This document shows positions 1 through 9,656 of a stretch of DNA of 54,278 nucleotides, piece after piece. The position numbers and the translations under genes are program-made. This stretch comes from Thalassospira profundimaris WP0211 (GTDB taxonomy: Bacteria > Pseudomonadota > Alphaproteobacteria > Rhodospirillales > Thalassospiraceae). The first letter of the stretch is position 1. The number at the start of each line of letters is the position of its first letter. Where the stretch lies: assembly GCF_000300275.1 (NCBI RefSeq), contig NZ_AMRN01000014.1, forward strand, positions 1 through 54,278. The letters run 5' to 3'. Below the pieces are notes generated by a model that saw nothing but the letters and a program-made list of their open reading frames with translations, did no database searches and was not told the DNA's origin.

Positions 1-179
1 CTGACGTAACCGGTTCGATCGAGCTGCCGGCTGGCACCGAAATGGTTATGCCGGGCGATAACGTTCAGATGACCGCAACTCTCATTGCACCGATCGCAAT
101 GGACGAAGGTCTGCGTTTCGCAATCCGTGAAGGCGGTCGTACCGTCGGCGCGGGCGTTGTTGCCAAGATCATCGAATAA
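1..179 (+). CDS. tuf: Elongation factor Tu, C-terminal end (partial)
   Basis: This is the last 58 codons plus stop of EF-Tu, the GTPase that carries aminoacyl-tRNA to the ribosome in the cytoplasm. The reading frame is open from base 3 and the start lies outside the window. The residues belong to beta-barrel domain 3; the ending [14 protein letters not shown] is the family's conserved C-terminus. It lies 120 bp upstream of rpsJ, the usual arrangement where a tuf copy precedes the S10 operon, and a perfect 10-bp hairpin separates the two. Identity is near certain from the conserved tail. Confidence 0.96.
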   Translation, partial: DVTGSIELPAGTEMVMPGDNVQMTATLIAPIAMDEGLRFAIREGGRTVGAGVVAKIIE

Positions 180-202
180 TTTTTTCTCTTGATCTTTGTG
201 GA

Positions 203-227
203 GCGGGCGGCTATGTAAGCCGCCCGC
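203..227 (+). terminator. GC-rich hairpin between tuf and rpsJ
   Basis: Perfect inverted repeat: the arms GCGGGCGGCT (203-212) and AGCCGCCCGC (218-227) enclose a 5-nt loop. Only a weak T-stretch (TTTT at 233-236) follows, so it could be a partial terminator, an attenuator or a processing/stability element setting the tuf to S10-operon ratio. The structure is read directly; the function is inferred. Confidence 0.6.
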
Positions 228-299
228 AACACTTTTGCGGCAATCGTCAACTCCAGTTGAGGGGCCGGTGTCCTTTTGAGGGCTCCGGTACATAATTAC

Positions 300-608
300 A
301 TGGATAGTCAGAACATTCGCATTCGCCTCAAGGCGTTTGACCATCGCGTGCTGGATCAGTCCACGCGTGAGATCGTCAATACGGCGAAGCGCACTGGCGC
401 AGAGGTCCGCGGCCCGATTCCGCTGCCGACCCGCATCGAAAAGTACACTGTTCTGCGGTCTCCGCACGTGAACAAAAAGTCACGCGAACAGCTTGAAATC
501 CGTACGCACAAGCGTCTTCTCGACATTGTCGACCCGACCCCGCAAACCGTCGATGCTCTTATGAAGCTCGACCTTGCGTCCGGTGTCGATGTCGAGATCA
601 AACTTTAA
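300..608 (+). CDS. rpsJ: 30S ribosomal protein S10
   Basis: S10 (102 aa) is a small-subunit protein of the 30S head; in other bacteria it also acts in transcription antitermination as NusE. The start [20 protein letters not shown] matches the family N-terminus, and the length fits the usual 102-105 aa. An in-frame TTG at 276 would add eight residues absent from the family, so the ATG at 300 was chosen, although the best purine-rich stretch (GAGGG at 278) lies rather far upstream. First gene of the S10-spc-alpha run; rplC follows after 16 bp. Confidence 0.97.
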   Translation: MDSQNIRIRLKAFDHRVLDQSTREIVNTAKRTGAEVRGPIPLPTRIEKYTVLRSPHVNKKSREQLEIRTHKRLLDIVDPTPQTVDALMKLDLASGVDVEIKL

Positions 609-624
609 TCGGGAGTAAGCCGCA

Positions 625-1341
625 ATGCGTAGTGGACTTATTACCCAGAAGGTCGGTATGACCCGCGTCTTCAACGACGACGGTTCCCACCTTCCTGTAA
701 CCGTTCTGAAGGTCGAAGATCTTCAGGTTGTCGCCAACCGTACCAACGACACCGACGGCTACGTCGCTGTTCAGCTTGGTTATGGCAAAGCGAAAGTGAA
801 AAACGTATCCAAGCCGATGCGTGGCCACTTCGCCAAAGCCAAGGTTGAGCCGAAAGCCAAACTTGCTGAATTCCGCGTGAGCGAAGATGGCCTGATCGAA
901 GTTGGTGCAGAACTTGCTGCAACCCATTTCGTCGAAGGCCAGTACGTTGACGTAATCGGCACGTCCATCGGTAAAGGTTTTGCCGGTGCGATGAAGCGTC
1001 ACAACTTCGGTGGTCTGCGTGCGTCGCACGGTGTGTCTGTATCGCACCGTTCGCATGGTTCCACCGGTCAGTGCCAGGACCCGGGCCGCGTCTTCAAAGG
1101 TAAGAAGATGGCTGGTCACCTCGGTGCCGCACGTGTAACCGTTCAGTCCCTTAAAGTCGTGTCTTCGGACGCCGACAAAGGCCTGATCCTGGTGCATGGT
1201 GCCGTTCCGGGTCACAAGGGTGCCTATGTCCTTGTCAAGGATGCCGTGAAGCGTGCTGCACCGGAAGGTCTGCCGTTCCCGGCCGCGCTCAAGGGTGCTG
1301 CCCCGGCCGCTGAAGAAGCTGTCGCCGAGGATAAGGAATAA
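625..1341 (+). CDS. rplC: 50S ribosomal protein L3
   Basis: L3 (238 aa) is an early-assembly large-subunit protein whose long loop reaches towards the peptidyl-transferase centre. The hallmark loop is visible around residues 135-165 ([20 protein letters not shown], then [13 protein letters not shown]); it includes a glutamine at the position methylated by PrmB in E. coli. The protein is longer than E. coli L3 (about 209 aa) because of an alanine- and glutamate-rich tail after residue 215, common in alphaproteobacteria. It lies 16 bp after rpsJ and 5 bp before rplD. Confidence 0.97.
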   Translation: MRSGLITQKVGMTRVFNDDGSHLPVTVLKVEDLQVVANRTNDTDGYVAVQLGYGKAKVKNVSKPMRGHFAKAKVEPKAKLAEFRVSEDGLIEVGAELAATHFVEGQYVDVIGTSIGKGFAGAMKRHNFGGLRASHGVSVSHRSHGSTGQCQDPGRVFKGKKMAGHLGAARVTVQSLKVVSSDADKGLILVHGAVPGHKGAYVLVKDAVKRAAPEGLPFPAALKGAAPAAEEAVAEDKE

Positions 1342-1346
1342 GCATC

Positions 1347-1967
1347 ATGAAGCTCGACATTCTCAAACTTGACGCTTCCAAGTCCGGTAAGATTGATCTT
1401 GCAGAAGACATCTTTGGTCTGGAAGTACGTCGTGACGTCCTGCACCGCATGGTGAACTGGCAGCTGGCAAAACGCCGTGCCGGTACCCACAAGGTAAAGG
1501 AAAAGTCCGAAGTTTCCGCAACCACGAAAAAATTCGTGCGTCAGAAGGGTAGTGGCGGTGCACGTCACGGTTCCCGTAAAGCCGCACAGTTCCGTGGTGG
1601 TGGTACCGTGCACGGTCCGCGCGTTCGCGACCACGCACACGATCTGACCAAGAAGTTCCGTAAACTCGCGCTGAAAACCGCTCTGTCGGCTAAGGCAAAA
1701 GACGGTAAGCTTATCGTTCTTGATAATGCGGAATTCTCGGACGCCAAAACCAAGAATCTGGTCGCAGTTTTCAATAAACTCGGCTGGAAGTCTGCACTGA
1801 TCATCGACGGTGCGCAGGTCAACGAAGGTTTTGCACGCGCAGCGCGCAACATCCCGCAGGTTGATGTGCTCCCGCAGATTGGTGCTAACGTCTATGACAT
1901 CCTGCGCCGTGACACCCTGGTGCTGACCAAGGGTGCGGTCGAAGCGTTGGAGGCACGTCTCAAATGA
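1347..1967 (+). CDS. rplD: 50S ribosomal protein L4
   Basis: L4 (206 aa) binds domains of 23S rRNA and sends a long loop into the exit tunnel. That loop is recognisable around residues 45-95 ([20 protein letters not shown], then [11 protein letters not shown]). In E. coli L4 also represses the S10 operon by attenuation and by blocking translation; nothing here proves the same control. The last codons overlap rplW by 4 bp (ATGA), so the two are probably translationally coupled. Confidence 0.97.
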   Translation: MKLDILKLDASKSGKIDLAEDIFGLEVRRDVLHRMVNWQLAKRRAGTHKVKEKSEVSATTKKFVRQKGSGGARHGSRKAAQFRGGGTVHGPRVRDHAHDLTKKFRKLALKTALSAKAKDGKLIVLDNAEFSDAKTKNLVAVFNKLGWKSALIIDGAQVNEGFARAARNIPQVDVLPQIGANVYDILRRDTLVLTKGAVEALEARLK

Positions 1968-2266
1968 CGATCATCAGCAAAGAGCGGATGTACGAAGTCA
2001 TCCGCGCCCCGCATATCACTGAAAAGTCGACGCTGATTTCTGAACACAACGCAGTTGCGTTCAAAGTTGCGATCGACGCCACCAAGCCGGAGATCAAGGC
2101 TGCTGTGGAAGGTCTGTTCGGGGTGAAGGTCAAGGCGGTCAATACCTCTGTGGTAAAAGGAAAGACCAAGCGTTTTCGCGGTATTTCCGGTCGTCGGAGC
2201 GATTTCAAGAAAGCGATGGTGACCCTCGAAGAGGGCCAGTCCATCGATGTGACTACGGGAATCTAA
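1964..2266 (+). CDS. rplW: 50S ribosomal protein L23
   Basis: L23 (100 aa) sits at the tunnel exit of the 50S subunit, where trigger factor and SRP dock in bacteria. Family signatures seen are the N-terminal [14 protein letters not shown] and the C-terminal [20 protein letters not shown]. The ATG overlaps the rplD stop by 4 bp and rplB begins 4 bp after the stop, so this is a tightly packed block. Confidence 0.97.
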   Translation: MTIISKERMYEVIRAPHITEKSTLISEHNAVAFKVAIDATKPEIKAAVEGLFGVKVKAVNTSVVKGKTKRFRGISGRRSDFKKAMVTLEEGQSIDVTTGI

Positions 2267-2270
2267 GACA

Positions 2271-3098
2271 ATGGCTTTGAAGAAGTTTAAACCAACCTCT
2301 CCTGGTCGCCGTCAGCTGGTTCTCGTGGATCGTTCTGATCTCCACAAGGGCAAGCCGATCAAAGCGTTGACCGAAGGTCTTCGCAAGAAAGGTGGCCGTA
2401 ACAACACTGGTCGTATCACCGCCCGCCGTATTGGTGGTGGTCACAAACGTCGTTACCGTCTCATCGACTTCAAACGTACCAAGTTTGACGTCGTCGGTAC
2501 CGTCGAGCGTTTGGAATATGATCCGAACCGTACCGCGTTTATCGCACTGGTTCGCTATTCCGACGACGAGCTGGCCTACATCCTCGCACCGCAGCGTCTC
2601 GCTGTCGGCGACAACGTTGTTGCCGCTGAACGCGTAGACATTAAGCCGGGTAACGCCGCACCGCTGAAGAACATTCCGGTCGGTACCATTGTCCATAACG
2701 TCGAACTGAAAGCCGGTAAAGGTGGTCAGGTCGCACGTTCAGCAGGCTCGTATGTACAGCTTGTTGGTAAGGACCAGGGTTACGCCCAGCTTAAGCTGTC
2801 CTCCGGTGAGGTACGTTTGGTTCGTGGTGAATGCATGGCTACCATCGGTGCCGTGTCCAACCCGGACCATCAGAACTCGAACCTTGGTAAAGCCGGCCGT
2901 AATCGCTGGCTTGGCAAGCGTCCTTCGGTTCGTGGCGTTGCCATGAACCCGATCGATCACCCGCATGGTGGTGGTGAAGGTCGTACGTCGGGTGGTCGTC
3001 ACCCGGTTACGCCGTGGGGCAAGCCTACCAAGGGCAAACGTACCCGCTCGAACAAAAAGACCGACGCGCTCATCATGCGCCGTCGTCACAAGAGCTAA
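2271..3098 (+). CDS. rplB: 50S ribosomal protein L2
   Basis: L2 (275 aa) is one of the most conserved 50S proteins; it is needed for subunit association and lies close to the peptidyl-transferase centre. The start [17 protein letters not shown], the central GGGHKRRYR and the C-terminal [20 protein letters not shown] containing the conserved histidine are all present. The length is typical (about 273-280 aa). Confidence 0.98.
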   Translation: MALKKFKPTSPGRRQLVLVDRSDLHKGKPIKALTEGLRKKGGRNNTGRITARRIGGGHKRRYRLIDFKRTKFDVVGTVERLEYDPNRTAFIALVRYSDDELAYILAPQRLAVGDNVVAAERVDIKPGNAAPLKNIPVGTIVHNVELKAGKGGQVARSAGSYVQLVGKDQGYAQLKLSSGEVRLVRGECMATIGAVSNPDHQNSNLGKAGRNRWLGKRPSVRGVAMNPIDHPHGGGEGRTSGGRHPVTPWGKPTKGKRTRSNKKTDALIMRRRHKS

Positions 3099-3114
3099 CG
3101 GAGGAGGCTAGACT

Positions 3115-3393
3115 ATGGCGCGTTCCGTTTGGAAGGGTCCGTTTGTTGACGGATACCTTCTTAAGAAAGCCGATACTGTCCGTGCCTCAGGCCGGAATGA
3201 GGTAATTAAGACCTGGTCGCGGCGTTCGACGATTCTGCCGCAATTCGTAGGCCTCACCTTTGGGGTTTACAATGGCCAGAAATTCCTGCCGGTGCTCGTG
3301 ACCGAAGATATGATTGGTCACAAGTTCGGTGAATTCTCGCCGACCCGTACCTACTATGGTCACGCGGCCGACAAAAAGGCGAAGAGGAAGTAA
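3115..3393 (+). CDS. rpsS: 30S ribosomal protein S19
   Basis: S19 (92 aa) forms a complex with S13 in the 30S head and contacts the A-site side of the subunit. It is recognised from [30 protein letters not shown] and the ending [28 protein letters not shown]-type ribosome-binding site lies about 10 bp upstream. It is followed by rplV with a 2-bp gap. Confidence 0.97.
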   Translation: MARSVWKGPFVDGYLLKKADTVRASGRNEVIKTWSRRSTILPQFVGLTFGVYNGQKFLPVLVTEDMIGHKFGEFSPTRTYYGHAADKKAKRK

Positions 3394-3395
3394 CG

Positions 3396-3776
3396 ATGGG
3401 TAAGAAAGCTGACATCCGTCGGCTGGCGGATAACGAGGCCGCGGCTTCGCTCCGGGCAGTACGCATTTCCCCGCGTAAGCTCAACCTCGTCGCCGAGTCG
3501 ATTCGTGGTATGAAGGCAGAAGCTGCTTTGGCAGAACTGACCTTCTCCAATAAACGCATTTCGCAGGACGTCAAAAAGCTGCTGGAATCGGCAATTGCTA
3601 ATGCCGAAAACAACCATCAGCTCGATGTTGACCGTCTCTATATTAAAGAGGCATCTGTTGGTAAGGCCTTCGTAATGAAGCGCTGGCGCGCCCGTGCACG
3701 CGGTCGTGTTGGCAAAATCATTAAGCCGTTCTCCAACATGCGCATCGTCGTTTGCGAACGTGAGGAGGCCGAGTAA
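3396..3776 (+). CDS. rplV: 50S ribosomal protein L22
   Basis: L22 (126 aa) lines the exit tunnel through an extended beta-hairpin, the site of macrolide-resistance changes in other bacteria. The hairpin is visible near residues 90-112 ([17 protein letters not shown]). The family core [17 protein letters not shown] is near the N-terminus. Its stop codon shares one base with the rpsC start (TAATG), which suggests coupled translation. Confidence 0.96.
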   Translation: MGKKADIRRLADNEAAASLRAVRISPRKLNLVAESIRGMKAEAALAELTFSNKRISQDVKKLLESAIANAENNHQLDVDRLYIKEASVGKAFVMKRWRARARGRVGKIIKPFSNMRIVVCEREEAE

Positions 3777-4462
3777 TGGGTCAGAAAATTAATCCGATCG
3801 GTCTGCGCGTTGGCATTAACCGTACCTGGGATTCCCGCTGGTACGCCAACAAGGCCGATTTCGCTGGTCTTCTTCACGAAGATCTCGCGATCCGCAATTT
3901 CATCTTCGACCGTCTGAAACAGGCGGGTGTATCGAAGGTGATTATCGAACGTCCGGCGAAGAAAGCCCGCATTTCGATCCACACCGCTCGTCCGGGCGTT
4001 GTGATCGGGAAAAAAGGCCAGGACATCGAGAAGCTCAAGAACGATCTGCAGAAACTGGCAAATGCCGAAGTGCAGGTTAACATCATCGAGATCCGCAAGC
4101 CGGAACTCGATGCCAAGCTGGTCGCTGACAACATCGCCCAGCAGCTTGAGCGCCGTGTTTCGTTCCGTCGCGCTATGAAGCGCTCGGTTCAGAACGCAAT
4201 GCGTCTCGGTGCCGGTGGCATTCGTATTAATGCTGCTGGTCGTCTTGGTGGCGCTGAAATCGCCCGTACCGAATGGTACCGTGAAGGTCGCGTTCCGCTG
4301 CATACCCTGCGTGCGGACGTTGATTATGGCACTTCGGAAGCACACACCACCTACGGTGTTTGCGGTCTGAAGGTCTGGATCTTCAAGGGCGAAATCATGG
4401 CACATGATCCGTTGGCTTCTGAGCGTCGCGCTCTCGAGTCGGCTGGTTCCGGTCGTAAGTAA
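3776..4462 (+). CDS. rpsC: 30S ribosomal protein S3
   Basis: S3 (228 aa) lies at the mRNA entry channel, where with S4 and S5 it has helicase activity. It starts [21 protein letters not shown] type-II KH domain with the GxxG motif is seen at about residues 75-90 ([14 protein letters not shown]). The C-terminal S3 domain includes [14 protein letters not shown]. The length is normal. Confidence 0.97.
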   Translation: MGQKINPIGLRVGINRTWDSRWYANKADFAGLLHEDLAIRNFIFDRLKQAGVSKVIIERPAKKARISIHTARPGVVIGKKGQDIEKLKNDLQKLANAEVQVNIIEIRKPELDAKLVADNIAQQLERRVSFRRAMKRSVQNAMRLGAGGIRINAAGRLGGAEIARTEWYREGRVPLHTLRADVDYGTSEAHTTYGVCGLKVWIFKGEIMAHDPLASERRALESAGSGRK

Positions 4463-4474
4463 GGAGATCCCGAT

Positions 4475-4894
4475 ATGCTTTCTCCGAAACGTACAAAGTT
4501 CCGTAAAGCCCACAAAGGCCGCCTCAAAGGTGAAGCCAAGGGTGGTACCGAACTTAATTTCGGCGCTTATGGCTTGAAAGCCATGGAGCCGGAGCGTATA
4601 ACGGCGCGTCAGATCGAAGCGGCTCGCCGCGCGATCACCCGCCACATGCGCCGTCAAGGCCGTGTGTGGATTCGCGTTTTCCCGGATCTCCCGGTCTCGC
4701 AGAAGCCTGCCGAAGTCCGTCAGGGTAAAGGTAAAGGCTCGCCTGAATATTGGGCGGCACGCGTTAAACCGGGTCGGATCATGTTTGAACTCGACGGTGT
4801 TCCGTTGGATCTTGCACGCCGAGCTTTCGAGCTGGCAGCGGCAAAATTGCCGATCAAGACCAAGTTTGTCACCCGTCTTGGTGAAGGGGAGTAA
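4475..4894 (+). CDS. rplP: 50S ribosomal protein L16
   Basis: L16 (139 aa) organises the A-site tRNA binding region of the 50S subunit and is a late assembly protein. It is recognised by [16 protein letters not shown], then [20 protein letters not shown], and by the [16 protein letters not shown] region that contains the usual hydroxylated-arginine neighbourhood of other bacteria. A good SD (AAGGAG) lies upstream. Confidence 0.97.
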   Translation: MLSPKRTKFRKAHKGRLKGEAKGGTELNFGAYGLKAMEPERITARQIEAARRAITRHMRRQGRVWIRVFPDLPVSQKPAEVRQGKGKGSPEYWAARVKPGRIMFELDGVPLDLARRAFELAAAKLPIKTKFVTRLGEGE

Positions 4895-4900
4895 TTAGTG

Positions 4901-5101
4901 ATGAAAATTGCTGATCTCCGCGCTAAAAGCGCTGACGAACTGAAGCAGCTGCTTCTGGACCTGCGTAAGGAATCGTTCAATATGCGTTTCCAGCAGGCTT
5001 CGGGGCAGTTCGAGAACACTGCGCGGGTCCGCCAGGTCCGTCGTGATATTGCCCGCATTAAAACCCTTCTCGGTAACGAGAAGGGTGCAACCGCGGCCTA
5101 A
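4901..5101 (+). CDS. rpmC: 50S ribosomal protein L29
   Basis: L29 (66 aa) is a small two-helix protein near the tunnel exit, next to L23. The sequence [18 protein letters not shown] followed by [16 protein letters not shown] is diagnostic. A GTG lies directly before the chosen ATG (4898-4903 reads GTGATG). The ATG was preferred because family members begin MK; GTG initiation one codon earlier cannot be excluded. Confidence 0.96.
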   Translation: MKIADLRAKSADELKQLLLDLRKESFNMRFQQASGQFENTARVRQVRRDIARIKTLLGNEKGATAA

Positions 5102-5127
5102 CTGGACACGCAGAGGAGTAGACACAC

Positions 5128-5361
5128 ATGCCGAGGCGTGTATTGCAGGGGACAGTCGTTTCGACCAAAAACGACAAGACCGTGGTGGTCCGAGTGGAGC
5201 GCCAGGTCATGCACCCGCTGTATAAAAAGTACGTGCGTAAGTCGAAGAAATTCCACGCGCACGATGAAGAGAACCGCTTCAAAACGGGTGACGTTGTTCG
5301 CATTCGCGAATGCAAACCGATCTCGAAGTTGAAGTCTTGGGAAGTAGTGGTCGAGGAGTGA
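5128..5361 (+). CDS. rpsQ: 30S ribosomal protein S17
   Basis: S17 (77 aa) is an OB-fold primary binder of 16S rRNA needed early in 30S assembly. Family motifs: [39 protein letters not shown] and [18 protein letters not shown]. The SD AGGAG lies about 10 bp upstream. It is shorter than E. coli S17 (84 aa), with a reduced N-terminus, as in other alphaproteobacteria. Confidence 0.96.
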   Translation: MPRRVLQGTVVSTKNDKTVVVRVERQVMHPLYKKYVRKSKKFHAHDEENRFKTGDVVRIRECKPISKLKSWEVVVEE

Positions 5362-5395
5362 GTCCTCAGCCCAATCATAGTCAAGGGGTAAACCC

Positions 5396-5764
5396 ATGAT
5401 CCAGATGCAGTCCAATCTGGACGTCGCCGACAACAGCGGCGCTCGCCGCGTCCAGTGCATCAAGGTGCTGGGCGGCTCGAAGCGCAAAACCGCCAACGTT
5501 GGTGATGTTATCGTGGTTTCCGTCAAGGAAGCCATTCCGCGCGGTCGCGTAAAGAAGGGTGCAGTTCACAAAGCTGTCATCGTTCGCACCGCAAAGGAAA
5601 TTCGTCGTGCCGATGGCTCGGCGATCCGCTTTGACCGCAACGCTGCCGTTCTCATTAATGCGAACGGCGAGCCGATCGGCACGCGTATTTTTGGCCCGGT
5701 AACCCGTGAACTTCGTTCTAAAGGTTACATGAAGATCATTTCGCTCGCTCCGGAGGTGCTGTAA
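5396..5764 (+). CDS. rplN: 50S ribosomal protein L14
   Basis: L14 (122 aa) forms part of the subunit interface (bridge B8) and binds the silencing factor RsfS in other bacteria. It begins [19 protein letters not shown] and carries the [20 protein letters not shown] signature. The length matches E. coli L14 almost exactly. The stop shares its last base with the rplX ATG. Confidence 0.98.
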   Translation: MIQMQSNLDVADNSGARRVQCIKVLGGSKRKTANVGDVIVVSVKEAIPRGRVKKGAVHKAVIVRTAKEIRRADGSAIRFDRNAAVLINANGEPIGTRIFGPVTRELRSKGYMKIISLAPEVL

Positions 5765-6081
5765 TGGCTGCCAAGATTAAAAAGGGCGATCGCGTCGTTG
5801 TTCTGACGGGTAAAGACAAAGGGAAAACCGGCGAAGTTCTCGCCGCTTTCCCGACCGAGAACAAAGTTCTGGTTTCGGGCATTAACCTGGTGAAACGTCA
5901 CCAGCGCCCGACCGGTGCTGATGCTGGTGGCATCGTCGAAAAGGAAGCAAAAATTGCTGTTTCCAACGTCGCGATTGTTGACCCGAAAGAAAACAAGCCG
6001 ACCCGCGTCGGTTTCAAGACCCTCGATGATGGTCGCAAGGTTCGCGTAGCGAAGCTCAGCGGCGAAGTCATCGACAACTGA
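5764..6081 (+). CDS. rplX: 50S ribosomal protein L24
   Basis: L24 (105 aa) is an assembly initiator of the 50S subunit. The N-terminal KOW motif is clear ([20 protein letters not shown], about residues 5-25), followed by [13 protein letters not shown] and the C-terminal [14 protein letters not shown]. One-base overlap with rplN. Confidence 0.96.
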   Translation: MAAKIKKGDRVVVLTGKDKGKTGEVLAAFPTENKVLVSGINLVKRHQRPTGADAGGIVEKEAKIAVSNVAIVDPKENKPTRVGFKTLDDGRKVRVAKLSGEVIDN

Positions 6082-6092
6082 GGGACGGAAAA

Positions 6093-6632
6093 ATGACGCG
6101 CCTGCGCGAACATTACAAAGAAGTGGTGCGTGACGCACTCCAGAAGGAGTTCTCCTACGAGAACACCATGGAGATTCCGCGCCTCGAGAAAATCGTGATC
6201 AACATGGGTGTCGGCGACGCCACCCAGGATCGTAAGAAGCTGGAAGGTGCTGCTGCGGATCTCGCTGCTATCACCGGTCAGAAGCCTGTCTTCACCAAGG
6301 CGAAAAAGTCCGTTGCGGCTTTCAAGCTGCGTGAAGGTATGAACATCGGTTGTAAAGTGACCTTGCGTCGCGACCGTATGTTTGAGTTCTTGGACCGCCT
6401 GGTCACCATCGCGCTGCCGCGCGTTCGTGACTTCCGCGGCCTGAACAAAAAATCTTTCGATGGTCGTGGCAACTTTGCCATGGGCTTGAAAGAACAGTTC
6501 GTCTTTCCTGAGGTAGAGTACGACAAAGTCGACTCTGTTCGCGGGATGGATATCATCATTTGTACCACGGCTAAGTCCGACGATGAAGCTCTCGCCCTTC
6601 TTAAGGGCTTTGATCTTCCGTTCGGAAACTAA
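6093..6632 (+). CDS. rplE: 50S ribosomal protein L5
   Basis: L5 (179 aa) binds 5S rRNA and contacts the P-site tRNA and S13 across the interface. The N-terminal [17 protein letters not shown], then [16 protein letters not shown], and the central [20 protein letters not shown] are typical. The length equals the E. coli protein. It belongs to the spc part of the cluster. Confidence 0.97.
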   Translation: MTRLREHYKEVVRDALQKEFSYENTMEIPRLEKIVINMGVGDATQDRKKLEGAAADLAAITGQKPVFTKAKKSVAAFKLREGMNIGCKVTLRRDRMFEFLDRLVTIALPRVRDFRGLNKKSFDGRGNFAMGLKEQFVFPEVEYDKVDSVRGMDIIICTTAKSDDEALALLKGFDLPFGN

Positions 6633-6645
6633 CGGAGGTTGGCCC

Positions 6646-6951
6646 ATGGCCAAGAAAAGCGCTGTAGAGCGTGAACTCAAACGTGAACGCCTGGCAAAAA
6701 AATATGCTGCCAAGCGTGCCGCCCTTAAAGCGGTTATCGCAAATCGCGAGACGACCCCTGAGGATCGTATCGTTGCTGTGATGAAACTCGCCCAGCTGCC
6801 GCGTAACTCGGCTCGTATCCGTCAGCGTATTCGCTGCCAGATCACCGGTCGTCCACGTGGTGTCTATCGCAAATTCCGCCTGTCCCGTATCGCGCTTCGT
6901 GAACTTGCTTCACGTGGTCAGATCCCGGGCATGGTGAAGTCGAGCTGGTAA
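6646..6951 (+). CDS. rpsN: 30S ribosomal protein S14 (zinc-independent form)
   Basis: S14 (101 aa) stabilises the 30S head. It begins [20 protein letters not shown] and ends [12 protein letters not shown]. The full length and the single cysteine in the [17 protein letters not shown] region (no CxxC pairs) mark it as the long, zinc-free C-minus type, independent of zinc supply. An upstream in-frame start at 6583 lies inside rplE and was rejected; GGAGG at 6634 supports the ATG at 6646. Confidence 0.96.
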   Translation: MAKKSAVERELKRERLAKKYAAKRAALKAVIANRETTPEDRIVAVMKLAQLPRNSARIRQRIRCQITGRPRGVYRKFRLSRIALRELASRGQIPGMVKSSW

Positions 6952-6963
6952 GGAGGACATCAC

Positions 6964-7362
6964 ATGTCGATGACTGATCCAGTCGGTGATATGCTCACGC
7001 GTATCCGTAACGGCCAGCGCGTTGGTAAATCCAGCGTCGTTTCGCCGGCTTCGAAACTGCGTACCGGTGTGCTGGATGTTCTCCAGCGCGAAGGTTATAT
7101 CCGCGGTTACAATGTTAATGAAATTCGCAAGGGCGTCAGCGAAATCACCATCGAACTCAAATATTTTGAGGGTGATGGCGTGATTAAGCAGATCGACCGC
7201 GTCTCGACCCCGGGTCGTCGTGTATATTCGAAGATCAAAGATCTTCCGAAGGTATATAACGGTCTGGGCATCGCAGTCCTGTCCACTCCGCGAGGGGTTC
7301 TATCGGATCAGGAGGCTCGCGAGCAGAATGTCGGCGGCGAAATCCTCTGCAAGGTATTCTAA
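6964..7362 (+). CDS. rpsH: 30S ribosomal protein S8
   Basis: S8 (132 aa) is a primary 16S rRNA binder of the 30S platform and in E. coli the translational repressor of the spc operon. It starts [18 protein letters not shown] and has the C-terminal signature [27 protein letters not shown] lies 5-11 bp upstream. Whether it represses this operon cannot be read from the sequence. Confidence 0.97.
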   Translation: MSMTDPVGDMLTRIRNGQRVGKSSVVSPASKLRTGVLDVLQREGYIRGYNVNEIRKGVSEITIELKYFEGDGVIKQIDRVSTPGRRVYSKIKDLPKVYNGLGIAVLSTPRGVLSDQEAREQNVGGEILCKVF

Positions 7363-7374
7363 GGAGGGCCAACG

Positions 7375-7908
7375 ATGTCGCGAGTAGGAAAAAACCCGGT
7401 GGTCGTGCCTAACGGCGTTACCATCACCTTGACCGAAGAGCAGATCAGCGCAAAAGGCAAGCTCGGTGAGCTTAACCTGGCTTTGACCTCGGACGTATCC
7501 GTCACTCAGGAAGATAACCAGATCTTCGTGAAACCTAAAAACGATAGCAAGCGCGCTCGTGCCCTTTGGGGTACCACCCGTGCCAATATCGCGAACCTCG
7601 TTACCGGGGTTTCGGAAGGGTTCACCAAGAAACTGGAAATCACCGGTGTTGGTTACCGTGCGCAGGTTCAGGGCAAAAACCTGGTTCTGCAGCTTGGCTT
7701 CTCACATGACGTAGAAATGGAGATCCCTGCGGGTCTTAACGTCGTTGCTGAAAAGCCGACCCTCGTCGCCATTTCTGGCGCAGATAAACAACTCGTTGGT
7801 CAGTTCGCTGCGAATGCACGCGGCTGGCGCGGTCCGGAGCCTTACAAAGGCAAGGGTGTCCGCTACGAAGGCGAGTATATCTTGCGCAAAGAAGGCAAGA
7901 AGAAGTAA
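7375..7908 (+). CDS. rplF: 50S ribosomal protein L6
   Basis: L6 (177 aa) has two homologous alpha/beta domains and lies near the factor-binding site. It begins [17 protein letters not shown] and carries the second-domain signature [15 protein letters not shown] followed by ILRKEGKKK. Typical length, with an AAGGAGGG ribosome-binding site. Confidence 0.97.
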   Translation: MSRVGKNPVVVPNGVTITLTEEQISAKGKLGELNLALTSDVSVTQEDNQIFVKPKNDSKRARALWGTTRANIANLVTGVSEGFTKKLEITGVGYRAQVQGKNLVLQLGFSHDVEMEIPAGLNVVAEKPTLVAISGADKQLVGQFAANARGWRGPEPYKGKGVRYEGEYILRKEGKKK

Positions 7909-7919
7909 GGACAGGCACG

Positions 7920-8273
7920 ATGAAAAACGTGAGAAGCCTATTCGAACGCCGCAAGCGTCGCGTTCGTTTTGCGATCCGCCAGAAAGCGGCCGGTCGCCCG
8001 CGCCTCAGCGTGCACCGTTCGAACGCCCACATCTATGCTCAGATCATCGACGACGTCAAAGGCACCACCCTGGTGGCTGCCTCGACGATGGAGAAAGATC
8101 TGAAGGCGAAAGGCAGCAATGCCGACGCCGCTGCTCTGGTTGGCAAGGCAATTGCCGAGCGCGCAGTCAAAGCTGGTGTGAAAACGGTCGTTTTCGATCG
8201 TGGCGGGTATCTGTTCCATGGCCGGGTGAAAGCTCTGGCCGATGCCGCCCGTGAGGGCGGTCTGGACTTCTAA
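7920..8273 (+). CDS. rplR: 50S ribosomal protein L18
   Basis: L18 (117 aa) binds 5S rRNA with L5 and forms the central protuberance. Signatures: [37 protein letters not shown] and the C-terminal [20 protein letters not shown]. An 11-bp gap on each side places it in the continuous spc transcript. Confidence 0.97.
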   Translation: MKNVRSLFERRKRRVRFAIRQKAAGRPRLSVHRSNAHIYAQIIDDVKGTTLVAASTMEKDLKAKGSNADAAALVGKAIAERAVKAGVKTVVFDRGGYLFHGRVKALADAAREGGLDF

Positions 8274-8284
8274 GGAGCACGACC

Positions 8285-8860
8285 ATGGCACGTAACCAGA
8301 ATCAACAGCAGCAGGCGCCGAAAGCCCGTGAAGAAAACGAACTCGTCGACAAGCTGGTTGGTATCAACCGCGTCGCGAAAGTCGTTAAGGGCGGCCGTCG
8401 CTTTGCTTTCTCCGCAATGGTAGTTGTCGGTGACCAGCGCGGTCGCGTCGGATACGGCACGGGTAAAGCCCGTGAAGTTCCGGAAGCGATCCGTAAGGCC
8501 ACCGAAGCTGCTAAACGTAACATGATCCGCGTTCCGCTGCGTGAAGGCCGTACCCTTCACCATGATACGCAGGGCCATTTCGGCGCAGGCAAGGTTATCC
8601 TTCGCTCCGCTCCGGCTGGTACCGGTATCATCGCAGGCGGTGCGATGCGTGCGGTTTTCGAAACCATGGGCGTTCAGGACGTTGTGTCCAAATGCACCGG
8701 TTCGAACAACCCGCACAACGTGATCCGCGCAACCCTTGACGCTTTGGTCAACGGTGCTTCCCCGCGTCAGGTCGCTGCTAAGCGTGGCCTGAAAGTCGGT
8801 GACGTCGTTGCCCGTCGCGATAGCGGTTCGGCTGCTGCCGCCGTTCTCGAAAAGGAGTAA
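8285..8860 (+). CDS. rpsE: 30S ribosomal protein S5
   Basis: S5 (191 aa) helps form the mRNA entry tunnel and affects decoding accuracy. An N-terminal basic/glutamine-rich leader precedes the dsRNA-binding fold with [20 protein letters not shown] and the loop [18 protein letters not shown]. The C-terminal domain ([18 protein letters not shown]) is intact. It is longer than E. coli S5 (167 aa) because of extensions at both ends. Confidence 0.97.
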   Translation: MARNQNQQQQAPKAREENELVDKLVGINRVAKVVKGGRRFAFSAMVVVGDQRGRVGYGTGKAREVPEAIRKATEAAKRNMIRVPLREGRTLHHDTQGHFGAGKVILRSAPAGTGIIAGGAMRAVFETMGVQDVVSKCTGSNNPHNVIRATLDALVNGASPRQVAAKRGLKVGDVVARRDSGSAAAAVLEKE

Positions 8861-8866
8861 TTCGAT

Positions 8867-9061
8867 ATGGCTGCTAAGAAAAAAGCGACCGTACGCGTTA
8901 CCCAGACGGGTTCGCCGATCGGACGTCCGGCTGATCAGCGCCAGACCCTTGTTGGTCTTGGCCTGAACAAACTGCACCGGACTCGTGAGCTGGAAGATAC
9001 TCCGGCTGTTCGCGGTATGATCGCAAAGGTCAAACACCTCGTCCGTGTGGACGAGGCTTGA
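8867..9061 (+). CDS. rpmD: 50S ribosomal protein L30
   Basis: L30 (64 aa) is a small 50S protein with a ferredoxin-like fold. It is recognised by [38 protein letters not shown] and [14 protein letters not shown]. It lies at the conserved rpsE-rpmD-rplO position. Twenty-nine bases separate it from rplO. Confidence 0.95.
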   Translation: MAAKKKATVRVTQTGSPIGRPADQRQTLVGLGLNKLHRTRELEDTPAVRGMIAKVKHLVRVDEA

Positions 9062-9090
9062 TTGACCCCAGATCGAAAAGGTGTTGAACG

Positions 9091-9576
9091 ATGAAACTCA
9101 ACGAACTCGCCGATAACCCGGGTGCCCGCAAGGCGCGCACCCGCGTCGGTCGCGGCATCGGTTCGGGCAAAGGCAAAACTTCTGGCGCAGGTCAGAAGGG
9201 TCAGAAGTCCCGTTCGGGTGTAGCCATCAATGGCTTCGAAGGTGGGCAGATGCCTATCTATCGCCGTCTTCCGAAACGCGGCTTCAAAAACCCGTTCAAG
9301 AAACAGTTCGGCGTTGTGAACCTTGGTACCCTTCAGACTGCTGTTGATAACGGCGTTCTTGAAGAAGGTGCAAATGTCACCGTCGCTGTTCTTGCGGAAA
9401 AAGGTCTGGCTCGTCCGCAGAAAGACGGTCTGCGTCTTCTTGCCAAAGGCGAACTGAAAGCGAAACTGAACATCGAAATCTCCGGTGCTTCCAAAGCAGC
9501 TGTTGAAGCTGTCGAGAAAGCTGGTGGTTCGGTCAAGGTTCTTGCTCCGGTCGCTGCTGCAGAATCCGCAGAATAA
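9091..9576 (+). CDS. rplO: 50S ribosomal protein L15
   Basis: L15 (161 aa) is a late-assembly 50S protein. Its flexible glycine-rich N-terminal region is characteristic ([20 protein letters not shown], residues about 20-40), followed by [17 protein letters not shown]. The C-terminal part ends in an alanine-rich tail, slightly longer than in E. coli. It is followed by a strong hairpin before secY. Confidence 0.97.
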   Translation: MKLNELADNPGARKARTRVGRGIGSGKGKTSGAGQKGQKSRSGVAINGFEGGQMPIYRRLPKRGFKNPFKKQFGVVNLGTLQTAVDNGVLEEGANVTVAVLAEKGLARPQKDGLRLLAKGELKAKLNIEISGASKAAVEAVEKAGGSVKVLAPVAAAESAE

Positions 9577-9593
9577 GCCTAAATTGACTTCGA

Positions 9594-9628
9594 GAGGGTC
9601 CGGTTCCAGTACACGGGACCGGACCCTC
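9594..9628 (+). terminator. 14-bp hairpin in the rplO-secY gap
   Basis: The arms at 9594-9607 and 9615-9628 pair over 14 positions (11 perfect, one G-T wobble, two more perfect) around a 7-nt loop. Only a short TTT run follows (9632-9634), so a full terminator is doubtful. An attenuator, a processing site or a 3'-end stabiliser that sets SecY below ribosomal-protein levels are alternatives. The structure is seen; the role is inferred. Confidence 0.6.
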
Positions 9629-9656
9629 CAGTTTATGTGTATTGGGAGATGAGTGC

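Noticed and set aside
276..299. An N-terminal extension of S10 from a TTG
   Set aside because: It would add residues not found in S10 proteins; the ATG at 300 gives the conserved start.
3638..4657. A 339-codon - strand frame
   Set aside because: It is antisense to rplV, rpsC and rplP with no domain or SD; a shadow of biased codon use.
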